Source: Lentisphaeria bacterium UBA1791 (GTDB taxonomy: Bacteria > Verrucomicrobiota > Lentisphaeria > Victivallales > Victivallaceae). Taken from it: DNA of 64,000 nucleotides. The DNA lies in contig DCFZ01000005.1 of NCBI GenBank assembly GCA_002314455.1, positions 14,003-78,002 of the forward strand, read 5' to 3'. Below the pieces are notes generated by a model. The model was not told where the DNA came from and made no database searches. It saw only the letters and a list, made by a program, of their open reading frames with translations. Numbering within the stretch: position 1 is the stretch's first letter; every line of letters starts with the position of its first letter. Shown piece after piece: positions 1-9,010 of this stretch. A program made the translations under genes and the position numbers.

Positions 1-170
1 ATGGTGTGATCGTCGCTTAAGCCGTGCAACAGATAAAGCACGCTCGGCGGCGTCGCTTGCGACTTGCCGTCCATCCCGATCAACCGGTTGGCGCTTTCCG
101 GCAAAATAACATAAACCTGCGTGGCGAATCCGAGTGAATCGGCGAAAAAATTGCATTCGATGAAAGCCAT
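1..170 (-). CDS. Esterase D / tributyrin-esterase-type alpha/beta hydrolase, N-terminal part
   Basis: Only the first 56 codons are inside the window; the gene runs off the left edge. The visible protein starts MAFIECNFFADSLGFATQVY and contains a YLLHGLSDD segment, which is the oxyanion-hole HG region of the esterase D / S-formylglutathione hydrolase / EstA family. Members hydrolyse acetyl or short acyl esters, often on sugars. The start is set by GGAG (on the minus strand, about 8 nt upstream of the ATG at 170). A well-formed promoter lies at 190-218. The catalytic Ser, Asp and His lie beyond the window, so the exact substrate class cannot be judged. Confidence 0.75.
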   Translation of the reverse strand, partial: MAFIECNFFADSLGFATQVYVILPESANRLIGMDGKSQATPPSVLYLLHGLSDDHT

Positions 171-189
171 AATCATCTCCTTTGGTTTT

Positions 190-218
190 AATATAGTGCC
201 GCTCATTGATTTGAGCAA
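190..218 (-). promoter_or_regulatory. Promoter of the esterase gene
   Basis: On the minus strand, -35 TTGCTC (213-218), 17 bp spacer, -10 TATATT (190-195), followed by the SD and ATG of the esterase gene. It is arranged divergently with the promoter at 228-256. Confidence 0.6.
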
Positions 219-227
219 GGCGGGAAT

Positions 228-256
228 TTGTAAAAAAACATTTACTGCGGTATATT
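228..256 (+). promoter_or_regulatory. Promoter of the MATE exporter gene
   Basis: -35 TTGTAA (228-233), 17 bp spacer, -10 TATATT (251-256). A start of transcription near 263 would leave a leader of only about 19 nt before the ATG at 282. Confidence 0.6.
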
Positions 257-281
257 ATATGCAAAAATTGAATGGTATAAT

Positions 282-1685
282 ATGGCTGGCAATAGAAAAA
301 AACTGCAAATTTCACGCGGCGGATTTCTGGAAGTGCTCAAGGTCGCACTTCCTCTGGTATTGTCGCAGTCGTGCCACGCCGCCAATATGTTTGTCGACCG
401 GCTGATGCTCGCGCGCTTTTCGCAGGAGGCGGTCGCCGCCTCGTTCACCGCGGGACTGACCAATTTCACGATCGCCTGCTTTTTTATCGGCACGATCAAC
501 TACACGGGGACTTTTGTCGCCCAGTACGAGGGGTCGCGCCACCGCGAACACATCGGGCAGAGCGTCTGGCAGGGGATCTACCTCTCGCTGATCGGCGGCG
601 CGTTGCTCTTTTCCGGATATTTCTGGGCAAAGCCGCTCTTTGGACTTTTTCCCCACGCCAGTCAAGTGATCGCTGAGGAGATCACCTACTTCAAGACCCT
701 TTCGCTCGGCGGCGTTATGCTGATGTTAAGTTGCGTGATGCCCTGTTTCTGGACGGGGCGCGGCAAGACGCATTTCGTGCTGGCGGTTTCCTGCATCATC
801 ACCTTGTGCAACATCCCGTTGAACTACATCCTGATCTACGGCAAATTCGGACTTCCGGCGGGCGGCGTCGCCGGTGCCGCGCTGGGTACGATTCTTGCCG
901 AAAGCATCGGCGCGGTCATCTATTTCATCGCCTTTTTGCACCCGGTGTCGCGCCGCTGTTTTGCAACCTGGAACTGCCGTTTGAACTGGCATTTGATGAG
1001 CCGGATGCTCCGCTTCGGCGTGCCCAACGGCGTCAATATGGCGATCGACCTGGTTTCTTTCAACACCTTTGCCTTGCTGCTCGGCTGTTACGGCGTCGCA
1101 GTTCAGGAAGCGACGAGCATTACGTTCGGGATCAACAATATCGCATTTTGCCCCGTCATCGGGATCGCGATGACCAGCTCCATCCTCGTCGGGCAGGCCG
1201 TCGGCGCGGAAAAGATCGCGCTGGCGAAAAAATCCGTCCGCAGCTGTCTGATTCTGGTGACGCTTTACAACGGCTTGATGATCGTACTTTTTTCCTGCTT
1301 TCAGCATTTGGTTTTGGCGCCATTTATCCGCCCGGGCGATGCGGCACAGCTCGAATCGATCGCCATTGCCGGGGTGATGCTCTATTTCATCAGTTGCTAT
1401 CTTTTCTTCGACGGCATCAATCTCGTTTTAAGCAACGCCTTGCGCGGCGCGGGCGATACGCGTTTTACGATGTACGCGATGTCGCTCGCCGGTATTTTCT
1501 GCTTTGCGACGCCCTGCATCGTCTTTTACCATCTCGGCTTTCCGTGGTGGGCGCTCTGGCTTGCCATGATCTTTGACATTATACTGCTCGGCGTGGTCTT
1601 TACGATCCGCTACTTGCGGGGAGCGTGGACCAAGATGCGCGTCATCGAGGAAAGCGCATTGCCGGATGAAGACGAACAACTTTAA
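282..1685 (+). CDS. MATE family multidrug/toxin efflux transporter (NorM-like)
   Basis: A 467-residue integral membrane protein, the usual MATE length, with about twelve hydrophobic segments in two six-helix halves. The N-terminal half carries the GLTNFTIACFFIGTIN and YVAQYEG-like region (here TFVAQYEGSRH) found in MATE proteins, and the second half ends with LSNALRGAGDTRFTMYAMS, the conserved repeat-2 motif. MATE proteins export cationic drugs or metabolites in exchange for H+ or Na+ across the inner membrane. No strong SD is visible before the ATG, and the leader is short. The gene stands alone, divergent from the esterase and convergent with the glycosidase block. Its natural substrate cannot be read from sequence. 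Confidence 0.9.
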   Translation: MAGNRKKLQISRGGFLEVLKVALPLVLSQSCHAANMFVDRLMLARFSQEAVAASFTAGLTNFTIACFFIGTINYTGTFVAQYEGSRHREHIGQSVWQGIYLSLIGGALLFSGYFWAKPLFGLFPHASQVIAEEITYFKTLSLGGVMLMLSCVMPCFWTGRGKTHFVLAVSCIITLCNIPLNYILIYGKFGLPAGGVAGAALGTILAESIGAVIYFIAFLHPVSRRCFATWNCRLNWHLMSRMLRFGVPNGVNMAIDLVSFNTFALLLGCYGVAVQEATSITFGINNIAFCPVIGIAMTSSILVGQAVGAEKIALAKKSVRSCLILVTLYNGLMIVLFSCFQHLVLAPFIRPGDAAQLESIAIAGVMLYFISCYLFFDGINLVLSNALRGAGDTRFTMYAMSLAGIFCFATPCIVFYHLGFPWWALWLAMIFDIILLGVVFTIRYLRGAWTKMRVIEESALPDEDEQL

Positions 1686-1784
1686 AAAGGCTTGTCGTTA
1701 TGGAATCGGGAAACATTCGAGCGCGCGAACCGCAGCTGAAAGCCTTGTTGATCTCCATCTTTGTGCGCCGCGAAAAATAAGCGT

Positions 1785-4739
1785 TTACATTCCGATCTCG
1801 GGCGGTGCGAACACGCCGCTTGCGACCAGTTGCTTTTGATCGCATTCCATTTGCGCGAATTGCCCCGGCGCGCCGCGCCGTATCGGCTGGTGATGATCGT
1901 CAAGATAAAAGGGGCCGAACGCATTGCGCCGACTGCCGAGCAGCCGCACGGCAAACTTCGTTTTGCCGTCGGTCGCAAGTTTAAAATCCGCCGACATCGA
2001 GATCGCGTGCGTTTCGACATTTTCAACCGCCGTCGCGCCGAGCGCGGGGAAACGGATGAACTTCGTTCCCGCAGGAAGCTCAAAGTGACAGATCACGTTT
2101 CCGGTGTAATAGGGCAACCCCTGTTTTGTCCAGTCGCCGTACTTGAGATGCGTAACGGGCGAAATCAGCACGTCGTTTCGGACGCCGAAATTACCGAACA
2201 AGAAACAACATTCCAAGCCCGGCATTGTCTCGTCAAAGCGACGCTTCAACAAAATTTCGTTGTCGCCCTTTTTCAGCATTTTCCCCGGGAACGCCAGTTT
2301 GCGGATGGCGAAATCGCACCAGAAGCCCGCATCGACTTTTTCGACGGCGTTCCCGTTGAGGGTGATCTCATACAGTTCCGGATTTTCCAAGGCAAAATAG
2401 AGCATCCCGTCGGGGACGGCTTCACATTGAAACGTGCGCCGCAATTCAATTTGAAACGTGTGTTTTGGCGGGCGCGGCGTCTGACACCACGGCTGAATGC
2501 CGCCGCGCGGCGGCGCACCGCAAAGCTTCAGCAAAGCGGCATCCTGCTGTAAAAACGTTTTTCCGGGGAGTTTTACGCCGTCGGCGAAACACTCCATCTC
2601 ATCGAGGACGAGCAGATTTTCCTCTTCCAGCGTCACCGCGACAGGGCGATCCTCAAGTTGGCAAATTTTTCCTTTTTGCGGGGGGCAATGCGGTAAAGCT
2701 TCGGGGAACGCCTCGCAACTTGCGACAAAAAGAGAACTTTCCAATGCGGCAAGCGGCGCGGCAAACCGGATCTTTTGCCCTTCGCGCACAAAAGGATGAT
2801 GAAAGATCTCGCCGGTTTCGGGGAAAAGCCGATAAAGTTGATAGGATTCGGCAACTTGCCAGACAACCTGCGCATCAAAGTGATCTCTTTTCCGGTCAAC
2901 GACGCGCGGCGCTTCGCACTGCTTCAAATTGAAATCACACCCCGTGTTGACAAGATAAAGCGTCGCAAAATTTTGTCCGCGCTTGTATAACGCGAGGACG
3001 CTTTCGACCGCGTTGCCGTTTTCCGTCACCTGAAAATCGGTTGTTATTTCCGCCAATGCAAACATCGAGAACTTGCGGTATACCTTTGCCGGGAGATCCG
3101 ACGGTGCGCCATCGAGCAACGCCGGACTTTTGCCGAGGTAAAAAACCTTTCCGCCCGCTTGCGCCAAACGGTCGAGCAAGTCGAGCGTCGTCGCGCGAAG
3201 CGTCGCCACTTCGGGAATGATCGCAATCGTGTAACTTGCCGCACCGACGACGAGCTCCCGGTCCGCGATCGCCCCGGAACGAGAAAGGATTTCCTCGTCG
3301 CCGAAATCAAAATCGATCTGATGCGACAAAAGCTGATTGGTCAAGGCGACAAGCGCATCGTTTTCTGCGGGCTCCGCTGTACCGACAATGCGACCGAATG
3401 CCGATTCGGCGGGGTGGATCACCAACGTGTGACAAACTTCCTTGCCCGGCGCCAGCGCGGCGCCGAGCCGCGCAAAATGATCCTCGACGGCACGGAATTG
3501 CTTTGCCCACGGCGATTGCGTTGCGATGCTCGCCGGATAATCGCGTTTGGCGTCGCCCTGTAAGGTGTACAGCGCGTGGTGAAGACAGCGGAAATTGATC
3601 CCGAGCGCATACTGCCATTCGCCGAGTGCGCGGTAACCGGCAAAGGAAAAATCCCACCCGGTGCATCCGTAACACTCGGTGAGCCGCCGCACTTGTCCAT
3701 TTTGCCGGGCGCTGGAAACGCACTGTTTCACGGTGTTGAAAACGAGCGCATGCTCGGTCAAAAGGTCGATTCCGGGCATTTGCATTGTGCAATAAAAGCG
3801 CATCGCGCTGCCGACGTTGCGCGCCATTTTGCTCAAGGTGTCTTCCCCGAGCAGATGCCCCGTAAAAACGACGCCGTGCGCCTTGCACCAGTCGCCGATC
3901 GTTTTGCCGAACGCCGCATCGAAGCGCGCCGTCAGGTGATTGCGAAAGTCGATGCGCGTTTGCACGACCGCCGACGGTGTCGTAAAAAACAATTCCGGCA
4001 AACGATCGACAAGATCATAATGGTAAACGCTTTGAAACGTTTTGTCGAAATCGTCTGTCCACGGCAGCGTCTTCCCGCCGGGAAAACTGTTGAAATTGGG
4101 TTCGTCGCTGAAAAATCCGGCGATGATGTTGCCGAAATACTGCCCAAAACGGCGAAAATACGCTTCATGCGTTGCCTCGACAAACGCCTTGACTGCCAAG
4201 GGATTGAGCGTGTCGAGATAACAACTTCCATTAAACCACGGATCATCATCGCCGAGATGGCGGTGAAATGTCAGAAGCGTTTCGCCGGGGCAGGGGGCGT
4301 CGCCGTCGGCAAGGCGGCGGTAATTTTGCAAAACGCCGTCGGCGAAACAAGCGGCGAAGCGCCCGACGCACGGCGTGCCGTCGACCTCATCATCTTGACG
4401 GCAAACGAGATAGCGTACCCGGTAACGCGCGTCGCGCGTCACACTGCCGCCCGCCGTCCCGGAAGGCCAGCGATCCTCGTCGTAGATCCAGACTTTGAGA
4501 CCGCATTTTTGCGCTTCGTCGAGCGCGATGCCGAAAAAGTGAAACCACTCGTCCGAGAGGTAGGGCGTCGTCAAGCCGGTGCGGCTGTGAAAGAAAAAAC
4601 CGCCGAAGCCCATCTCGCGGAAACTTCTGATTTCGTCGCGCATCGCAGGTTCCGAGAGTTTTCCATTCAGCGCCCAAAAGGGAACGCCGCGAAACGCACG
4701 ATCCGGCGTGACAAATGCGGAAAACATCTTGTTTTTCAT
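1785..4739 (-). CDS. Large putative glycoside hydrolase, GH106/rhamnosidase-like architecture
   Basis: A 984-residue protein, apparently cytosolic (no signal peptide). The N-terminus has PFWALNGKLS, a GFGGFFFHSRTGL segment and VWIYDEDRWPSGTAGG, which resemble the TIM-barrel start of the large bacterial glycosyl hydrolases grouped near GH2/GH106 (alpha-L-rhamnosidase-like). The last 250 residues look like a GH2-type sugar-binding beta sandwich, with an LENPELYEITLNGN segment. Two starts are possible: ATG at 4739, chosen here, or GTG at 4751, which would overlap the upstream acyltransferase stop. It probably shares a transcript with the next two upstream genes. Family assignment is by recognition of motifs only; the sugar substrate is unknown and I cannot name catalytic acids with confidence. 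Confidence 0.6.
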   Translation of the reverse strand: MKNKMFSAFVTPDRAFRGVPFWALNGKLSEPAMRDEIRSFREMGFGGFFFHSRTGLTTPYLSDEWFHFFGIALDEAQKCGLKVWIYDEDRWPSGTAGGSVTRDARYRVRYLVCRQDDEVDGTPCVGRFAACFADGVLQNYRRLADGDAPCPGETLLTFHRHLGDDDPWFNGSCYLDTLNPLAVKAFVEATHEAYFRRFGQYFGNIIAGFFSDEPNFNSFPGGKTLPWTDDFDKTFQSVYHYDLVDRLPELFFTTPSAVVQTRIDFRNHLTARFDAAFGKTIGDWCKAHGVVFTGHLLGEDTLSKMARNVGSAMRFYCTMQMPGIDLLTEHALVFNTVKQCVSSARQNGQVRRLTECYGCTGWDFSFAGYRALGEWQYALGINFRCLHHALYTLQGDAKRDYPASIATQSPWAKQFRAVEDHFARLGAALAPGKEVCHTLVIHPAESAFGRIVGTAEPAENDALVALTNQLLSHQIDFDFGDEEILSRSGAIADRELVVGAASYTIAIIPEVATLRATTLDLLDRLAQAGGKVFYLGKSPALLDGAPSDLPAKVYRKFSMFALAEITTDFQVTENGNAVESVLALYKRGQNFATLYLVNTGCDFNLKQCEAPRVVDRKRDHFDAQVVWQVAESYQLYRLFPETGEIFHHPFVREGQKIRFAAPLAALESSLFVASCEAFPEALPHCPPQKGKICQLEDRPVAVTLEEENLLVLDEMECFADGVKLPGKTFLQQDAALLKLCGAPPRGGIQPWCQTPRPPKHTFQIELRRTFQCEAVPDGMLYFALENPELYEITLNGNAVEKVDAGFWCDFAIRKLAFPGKMLKKGDNEILLKRRFDETMPGLECCFLFGNFGVRNDVLISPVTHLKYGDWTKQGLPYYTGNVICHFELPAGTKFIRFPALGATAVENVETHAISMSADFKLATDGKTKFAVRLLGSRRNAFGPFYLDDHHQPIRRGAPGQFAQMECDQKQLVASGVFAPPEIGM

Positions 4740-4747
4740 ATCGGCGA

Positions 4748-5872
4748 TCACCGCGCGTCATCTTCTTCCGTATGGGCGAAGACACCTTTCAGCGCCTCTT
4801 TCAGCGACAATTGCGATTGCGGACCAAAGGTCTTGCCGAAGACCCACGGCGCGAATTTGAGAAACACGAGCATCAGCAACAGGGAAAGCATAAATGCCGT
4901 CGCCGCAATCAGGAGCGCCGGCAGTACGGAATCGGGGACGATGCGCAGTTTGGCAAATTCCGGCGTCAGACCGAAAATGATGTTTTTGTGCAAGAGATAA
5001 ATGCCCATCGTGTTGGCGCCGACAAACAGCAAGGTGGCGTTTTTGGGCACGATATGCGATAAAACAATGGCAAAAAAGATCGCGGCAAAACTGCCCGCAA
5101 AGGCGTTCAAGAGGCAGAAGCCGACGGGGCCGTACTCCGCGTTGGCCATCAGCATCGTCATATTTACGCCCGCCGTCAGCATCGGTCGTTCGATGAAAAA
5201 TCCGGCGAGAAAAATCGCGGTAAAAACAAGGCTCAATCCGGCGGAAAGCCAGAGCGGCGATTTGGCAAGCCGGTCAAAATAGGCTCGACAGAGCGACCCC
5301 GTCATAACGAATCCCGCGGCGACAAAGGCGATGTCGACCCCCCACCACGTGCCGACGCCGTGCTGAACGTCGTTCCAATGCGGCAGACAAAAGCCGATCG
5401 CAAACAAAACCGGAACGGCGCGCCAGCCGGTCTTTTGAAAAGAAAAATGATGTTTCCAGGCGATTCCATAGGCGGTGTGGCAGAAAAAACGGCTTAAGCA
5501 AAGCACCGGCAGAAACCAAAGCGAGGTAAGGGTCCCGATCGCGCGCAACTGCAACCACGAACCGTAGGCGAGGCGCGCGATGTTGGTGTAGGAAAAGGGC
5601 ATATAGATGATCCCCCAAAGGAAAAACGGCAGGATCAGGGAAAAGAAATTCTTGTTGCAGGTTTTCAAAAAAACGTCTTTGCCGTATTTTTCCTTGGGGC
5701 AGATAAAGAAACCGCTCAAGATGAAAAAAAGCGGCATGTGAAAGGCGTAGCACAGATCCTGATAAAGCCATGATTTCCCCGGCACGTATGCGCCGTTGGT
5801 ATGACCGAGGACGACGAGCCCGATCGCGATCGCCTTGGCGTAATCGGCATACGTCAGTCGTTCTTTTTCCAT
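4748..5872 (-). CDS. Acyltransferase 3 family membrane protein
   Basis: A 374-residue polytopic protein beginning with LTYADYAKAIAIGLVVLGH and then FHMPLFFILSGFF, the two signature stretches of acyltransferase family 3 (OatA, WecH, NodX type). The His of VLGH is the usual catalytic residue. These enzymes move acetyl or other acyl groups from the cytoplasm onto sugars or glycans at the inner membrane. About ten hydrophobic segments are visible. It lies between two large glycosidase-like genes on the same strand (14 nt after the 5888-7969 gene), which suggests a role in glycan modification, but the acceptor is unknown. Confidence 0.8.
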   Translation of the reverse strand: MEKERLTYADYAKAIAIGLVVLGHTNGAYVPGKSWLYQDLCYAFHMPLFFILSGFFICPKEKYGKDVFLKTCNKNFFSLILPFFLWGIIYMPFSYTNIARLAYGSWLQLRAIGTLTSLWFLPVLCLSRFFCHTAYGIAWKHHFSFQKTGWRAVPVLFAIGFCLPHWNDVQHGVGTWWGVDIAFVAAGFVMTGSLCRAYFDRLAKSPLWLSAGLSLVFTAIFLAGFFIERPMLTAGVNMTMLMANAEYGPVGFCLLNAFAGSFAAIFFAIVLSHIVPKNATLLFVGANTMGIYLLHKNIIFGLTPEFAKLRIVPDSVLPALLIAATAFMLSLLLMLVFLKFAPWVFGKTFGPQSQLSLKEALKGVFAHTEEDDAR

Positions 5873-5887
5873 TGCCGGATGTCCTTT

Positions 5888-7969
5888 TTAATTGAGTTGC
5901 AGGATATTGCGGTAAGTCGCGATCTCGCGGAGCGCGCTTTCGACCTGACGGATCTTCCAGTTGAGGTGCCACGTGTCGCAGACGTACTCCATGCTCGGCT
6001 CCCAGCCGATGCGCGAATCGGTCTCGACCGCGGAAATGGTGTCGCGCGCATTGTCGATTTCGACATGGGCGAGCTTTTCGATCTCGTCGAGGATCTTCAA
6101 CCCCTCTTCGGCGCTCGACGCCGTCTGAAGTTTCATATTGAGCTGATACCACGTCTTGATGTGGATCGTCGTTTTGATCGAATTGCAGATGAAGTGCCCC
6201 AGCGCGGCGAAGCGTTCGCCCTCGGGCGTCGTCGCGGCAAGTTTCGCCTCAGCATAACCTTTTTCCCAAAGCGCGAGCATTTTTTCGAGCGAACGCAGTT
6301 CCGCCGGATAACGCAGAAATCCGGGGGTCTGCTGATCGTTTTCAAAGGGTTCGTAAAAGGTCTTGATGATCTTCCAGCCGAAGTGCGCGTGCGGCGCGCT
6401 CGGGAACTTGATCTCCTTGCCGAGCAAAGTCCGCGTAATGTTGGGGCGGAAAATGAAAGGATAGGCGGGGCCGACGCGCCATGGGCCATACTGATCTTCG
6501 TTGGAAGCGACGTAATAGTCCATCGCCTCACTCCAAAGTTTCCACGCCGCAAGGACGTGATCCGCCGCGGCTTTGCCGTAATCGCGCACGGCGATCTTGC
6601 GGAACAATTCCTCGTAATCGGGCTCAAAGTTTTCCCAACACGTCCACTTGCCGAGATCGGCGACGACGCTCGCCCACCACCCCATGTGGTGCGTGGCGTA
6701 TTGCGCATCGACGTGCCATTTTTCATAAGCTCCGCGCATAAAGAGATTGCGCTTGAGCCAGCGGTAGGGGGCGGGGACAACCGGCACGCAGCCGAAATCC
6801 CAGCCGATGCCGGCGGAATTGCAGTTGACCGAGAGCTGGAGTCCGCACTCCGCCGCCTTGGCGCACTGAATGTCGAATTCCTCGCTCGGCCGGGTGATGA
6901 TGCAAGAATAATCCATCACCGGCGTATGCCAATTTTCGATGCGGTGACTGTCGGAACTTTCGATACAGACGCCAAGCTCGATTTTCTTGTTGAGCTTTTC
7001 GATGAAATCAAGCCGTTTGTCCAGAGGCGCGTGACCGAAATTGTAGATGCTGTAAACAATGTCGATGCCGGGATTGACCTTGTGGATTGCTTTTTCAATG
7101 CAGTCCAGATAGGCGGGGTAGTCGTAACAGGGATACCATCCGGGGCTGATGCGCGGATCGGGAATGCCGTCGACGATCGACTCGTTGTATTTCTTGCCGG
7201 TCGTGTGAGGATCCTTGCTCGGGAATTCGAGCGATTCGCCGAGAAGCATCACCGAAGCGACGCCGGGGTAACGGTGAAAAAGGTCGCCGTAAGCGTCGTC
7301 AAAGATCTTTTGCGCGCCATCGGCGTCGGGGTGGACAAACGTCTGCAAATAGTTGTAGATCTTGACCTGGATCCCGAATTTTGCGGCGCGTTCGACAAGA
7401 TCGTTGACGTTGACGGGGCCCATCGTTGAGCGATCGACGCCCTTGAGCATCAAAACGATGCCGTCGTAGCCCGCGTGGATCGTCGCCGCAAGTTCGGTGT
7501 CGGGGTATTCGTCAATGCCGCATCCGGAGTGGACTTCGCGGTAGCGGTAGATCGGCTTGCGCACCGTTTTGCCGAGCGGAAAGACGACTGCGCCCTCAAG
7601 ATTCATCGCGTCTTCAAGATAAATCAAGGCGCGATACGCCATTTTTGCGTCGGCGAGCGTCACGGCAAAATGAGTCGCACTCGCGTCGAAGACGAAACCG
7701 CGATCGAGCGCGGGATCAAGCGTCAAAAAAAGCACCTTGTCGCCATCCTCGCGGGTGATCTTAAGCGAGAGATCCATGCTGACCAAAAGATAATCCTGAA
7801 AATCCCGGATCGCGTCAAACAATATCTGCGGCGCATCGGCAGGGCAGCCGAGTTGCCATTCGGAAGTCAATTCGACTTCGTTTTGCTGTACAATGCGGTC
7901 TCTCTGACGCATCCCCGGTTTATGATACTGCCAGTGACGCGCGCGGAAATCGTAATTTTTTTCTTTCAT
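5888..7969 (-). CDS. GH20-like two-domain protein (putative glycosidase)
   Basis: A 693-residue protein without a signal peptide. Residues about 40-140 look like the alpha/beta domain that precedes the barrel in GH20, GH67 and GH84 enzymes (it ends with an ADAKMAYRALIYLED helix). From about residue 145 (YRYREVHSG) a TIM barrel follows, with an LLGESLEF strand and a long helical C-terminus. The DE pair typical of true GH20 hexosaminidases is not obvious, so the family is uncertain. It could be a distant hexosaminidase, a glucuronidase, or a non-catalytic relative. It is the first gene of the minus-strand block with the acyltransferase and the 984-residue glycosidase, and a candidate promoter lies at 8009-8037. 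Confidence 0.55.
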   Translation of the reverse strand: MKEKNYDFRARHWQYHKPGMRQRDRIVQQNEVELTSEWQLGCPADAPQILFDAIRDFQDYLLVSMDLSLKITREDGDKVLFLTLDPALDRGFVFDASATHFAVTLADAKMAYRALIYLEDAMNLEGAVVFPLGKTVRKPIYRYREVHSGCGIDEYPDTELAATIHAGYDGIVLMLKGVDRSTMGPVNVNDLVERAAKFGIQVKIYNYLQTFVHPDADGAQKIFDDAYGDLFHRYPGVASVMLLGESLEFPSKDPHTTGKKYNESIVDGIPDPRISPGWYPCYDYPAYLDCIEKAIHKVNPGIDIVYSIYNFGHAPLDKRLDFIEKLNKKIELGVCIESSDSHRIENWHTPVMDYSCIITRPSEEFDIQCAKAAECGLQLSVNCNSAGIGWDFGCVPVVPAPYRWLKRNLFMRGAYEKWHVDAQYATHHMGWWASVVADLGKWTCWENFEPDYEELFRKIAVRDYGKAAADHVLAAWKLWSEAMDYYVASNEDQYGPWRVGPAYPFIFRPNITRTLLGKEIKFPSAPHAHFGWKIIKTFYEPFENDQQTPGFLRYPAELRSLEKMLALWEKGYAEAKLAATTPEGERFAALGHFICNSIKTTIHIKTWYQLNMKLQTASSAEEGLKILDEIEKLAHVEIDNARDTISAVETDSRIGWEPSMEYVCDTWHLNWKIRQVESALREIATYRNILQLN

Positions 7970-8008
7970 CAGCCATTCCCTTTATGCTTAAAAAAAGTGT
8001 TTTGTTTT

Positions 8009-8037
8009 ACTGTACCATTGCCGCAAGAAAAAATCAA
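8009..8037 (-). promoter_or_regulatory. Candidate promoter of the glycosidase/acyltransferase operon
   Basis: On the minus strand, -35 TTGATT (8032-8037), 17 bp spacer, -10 TACAGT (8009-8014). This is weaker than most others in the window. Confidence 0.4.
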
Positions 8038-8091
8038 CCAGAGAGAATAGTAAAAAAAGCGTATCTTGTGGTATTTTTTTACTTTTTCGAG

Positions 8092-8097
8092 TATATT
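8092..8097 (+). promoter_or_regulatory. Probable -10 box for the PHP gene
   Basis: TATATT about 25 bp upstream of the ATG at 8123. The -35 is poor: TTGTGG at 8066-8071 would need a 20 bp spacer. Confidence 0.35.
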
Positions 8098-8122
8098 ATG
8101 AAAACGGAAGGAGTTTTGATCA

Positions 8123-8821
8123 ATGTATCTCTACGAAACCCATTGTCATACGACGCCGGTAAGTCGCTGCAGTCATGCCTCTGTCGCGGAAACGCTTGAA
8201 TATTATCATCGCGCCAAATACGACGGCGTTTTTATCACCAACCACTTCCTCGACGGCAATATCGGCATCGATGCCTCGGCAAGCTACCGGGAAAAACTCG
8301 ACTTTTTCTTTTCCGATTACCGCAACGGCGTGGAACTCGGCAAGAAAATCGGCATTAAAGTTTTCTGCGGTGCGGAACTTTCCTTTGATGAAACGGATTT
8401 CCTCATCTTTGGTCTGCCTCAAAAGTGGTATTACGATCACCCCGAATGCGTTGAATTGCCCAAAAGCAAACTGCTCCCTCAACTGATGGCAAGCGGCGCG
8501 CTTGTCGTTCAGGCGCATCCTTTTCGCGAAGCAAGCTACATCGACCACATCCGTCTCTTCCCCCGCTGTGTTCACGCGGTCGAAACGTACAACGCCTGCA
8601 ACTGCGATTTTTTCAACGAGATGGCAAAGCATTACGCCGAGTCCTATCGGTTGCTTCCCTTTGCCGGCAGCGACAACCATAGCGCAGGAAACAATCAATT
8701 TTACGGCGGCATGATGGCGGAAACGCCGATTTTCGACGAGGCGGATTTCGTCCGCAAAGTGCTGAAAAAGGAAATGCGGCTTTTCCGCCGCGTCAACGGC
8801 GAAGACGCGATCGCGCTTTGA
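8123..8821 (+). CDS. PHP-domain metal-dependent phosphoesterase
   Basis: A 232-residue PHP-superfamily protein. The metal-binding set is complete by eye: H7 and H9 (ETHCHT), H41 (TNHF), E85 (CGAEL), H132 (QAHPF), and D184 with H186 (SDNH). PHP enzymes hydrolyse phosphoesters such as histidinol phosphate, nucleoside phosphates or polymerase products. The protein stands alone, without a polymerase domain. The start has a strong SD, GGAAGGAG, 9 nt before the ATG. There is no neighbouring pathway gene to suggest a substrate; the tRNA-Leu gene downstream has its own promoter. Confidence 0.85.
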   Translation: MYLYETHCHTTPVSRCSHASVAETLEYYHRAKYDGVFITNHFLDGNIGIDASASYREKLDFFFSDYRNGVELGKKIGIKVFCGAELSFDETDFLIFGLPQKWYYDHPECVELPKSKLLPQLMASGALVVQAHPFREASYIDHIRLFPRCVHAVETYNACNCDFFNEMAKHYAESYRLLPFAGSDNHSAGNNQFYGGMMAETPIFDEADFVRKVLKKEMRLFRRVNGEDAIAL

Positions 8822-8858
8822 TTTCCGCAAAAACCTCATCTTTTTACGGTTGACATCC

Positions 8859-8887
8859 TTGCTTTTCTTACGGTCACACGCTATATT
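8859..8887 (+). promoter_or_regulatory. Promoter of tRNA-Leu and probably the GH42 gene
   Basis: -35 TTGCTT (8859-8864), 17 bp spacer, -10 TATATT (8882-8887). Transcription would start around 8894, four bases before the mature tRNA. No second promoter is evident between the tRNA and the gene at 9011. Confidence 0.65.
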
Positions 8888-8897
8888 TTACTGGTGC

Positions 8898-8983
8898 GCC
8901 CGGATGGCGGAATAGGCAGACGCAACAGACTTAAAATCTGTTGTCCTTTGGACGTACGGGTTCGATCCCCGTTCCGGGTACCA
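8898..8983 (+). tRNA. tRNA-Leu, anticodon UAA
   Basis: An 86-nt class II tRNA with CCA encoded (8981-8983). The acceptor stem is GCCCGGA paired with TCCGGGT (one G-U at 1-72). The anticodon arm ACAGA/TCTGT holds the loop CTTAAAA, giving anticodon UAA. The long variable arm closes with TCC/GGA, and the T arm is ACGGG/CCCGT around TTCGATC. Only 27 nt separate the CCA from the start of the beta-galactosidase gene, so the two are probably transcribed together and separated by tRNA processing. Confidence 0.97.
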
Positions 8984-9010
8984 CTTTCAGCGAAAAAAAG
9001 GAATCGCAAG

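Noticed and set aside
1686..1784. Terminator between the MATE and glycosidase genes.
   Set aside because: I see no stem followed by a T run in the 99 bp between the convergent stops.
8851..8856. TTGACA close to the tRNA-Leu promoter.
   Set aside because: It would need a 25 bp spacer to the TATATT box; TTGCTT at 8859 gives 17 bp.
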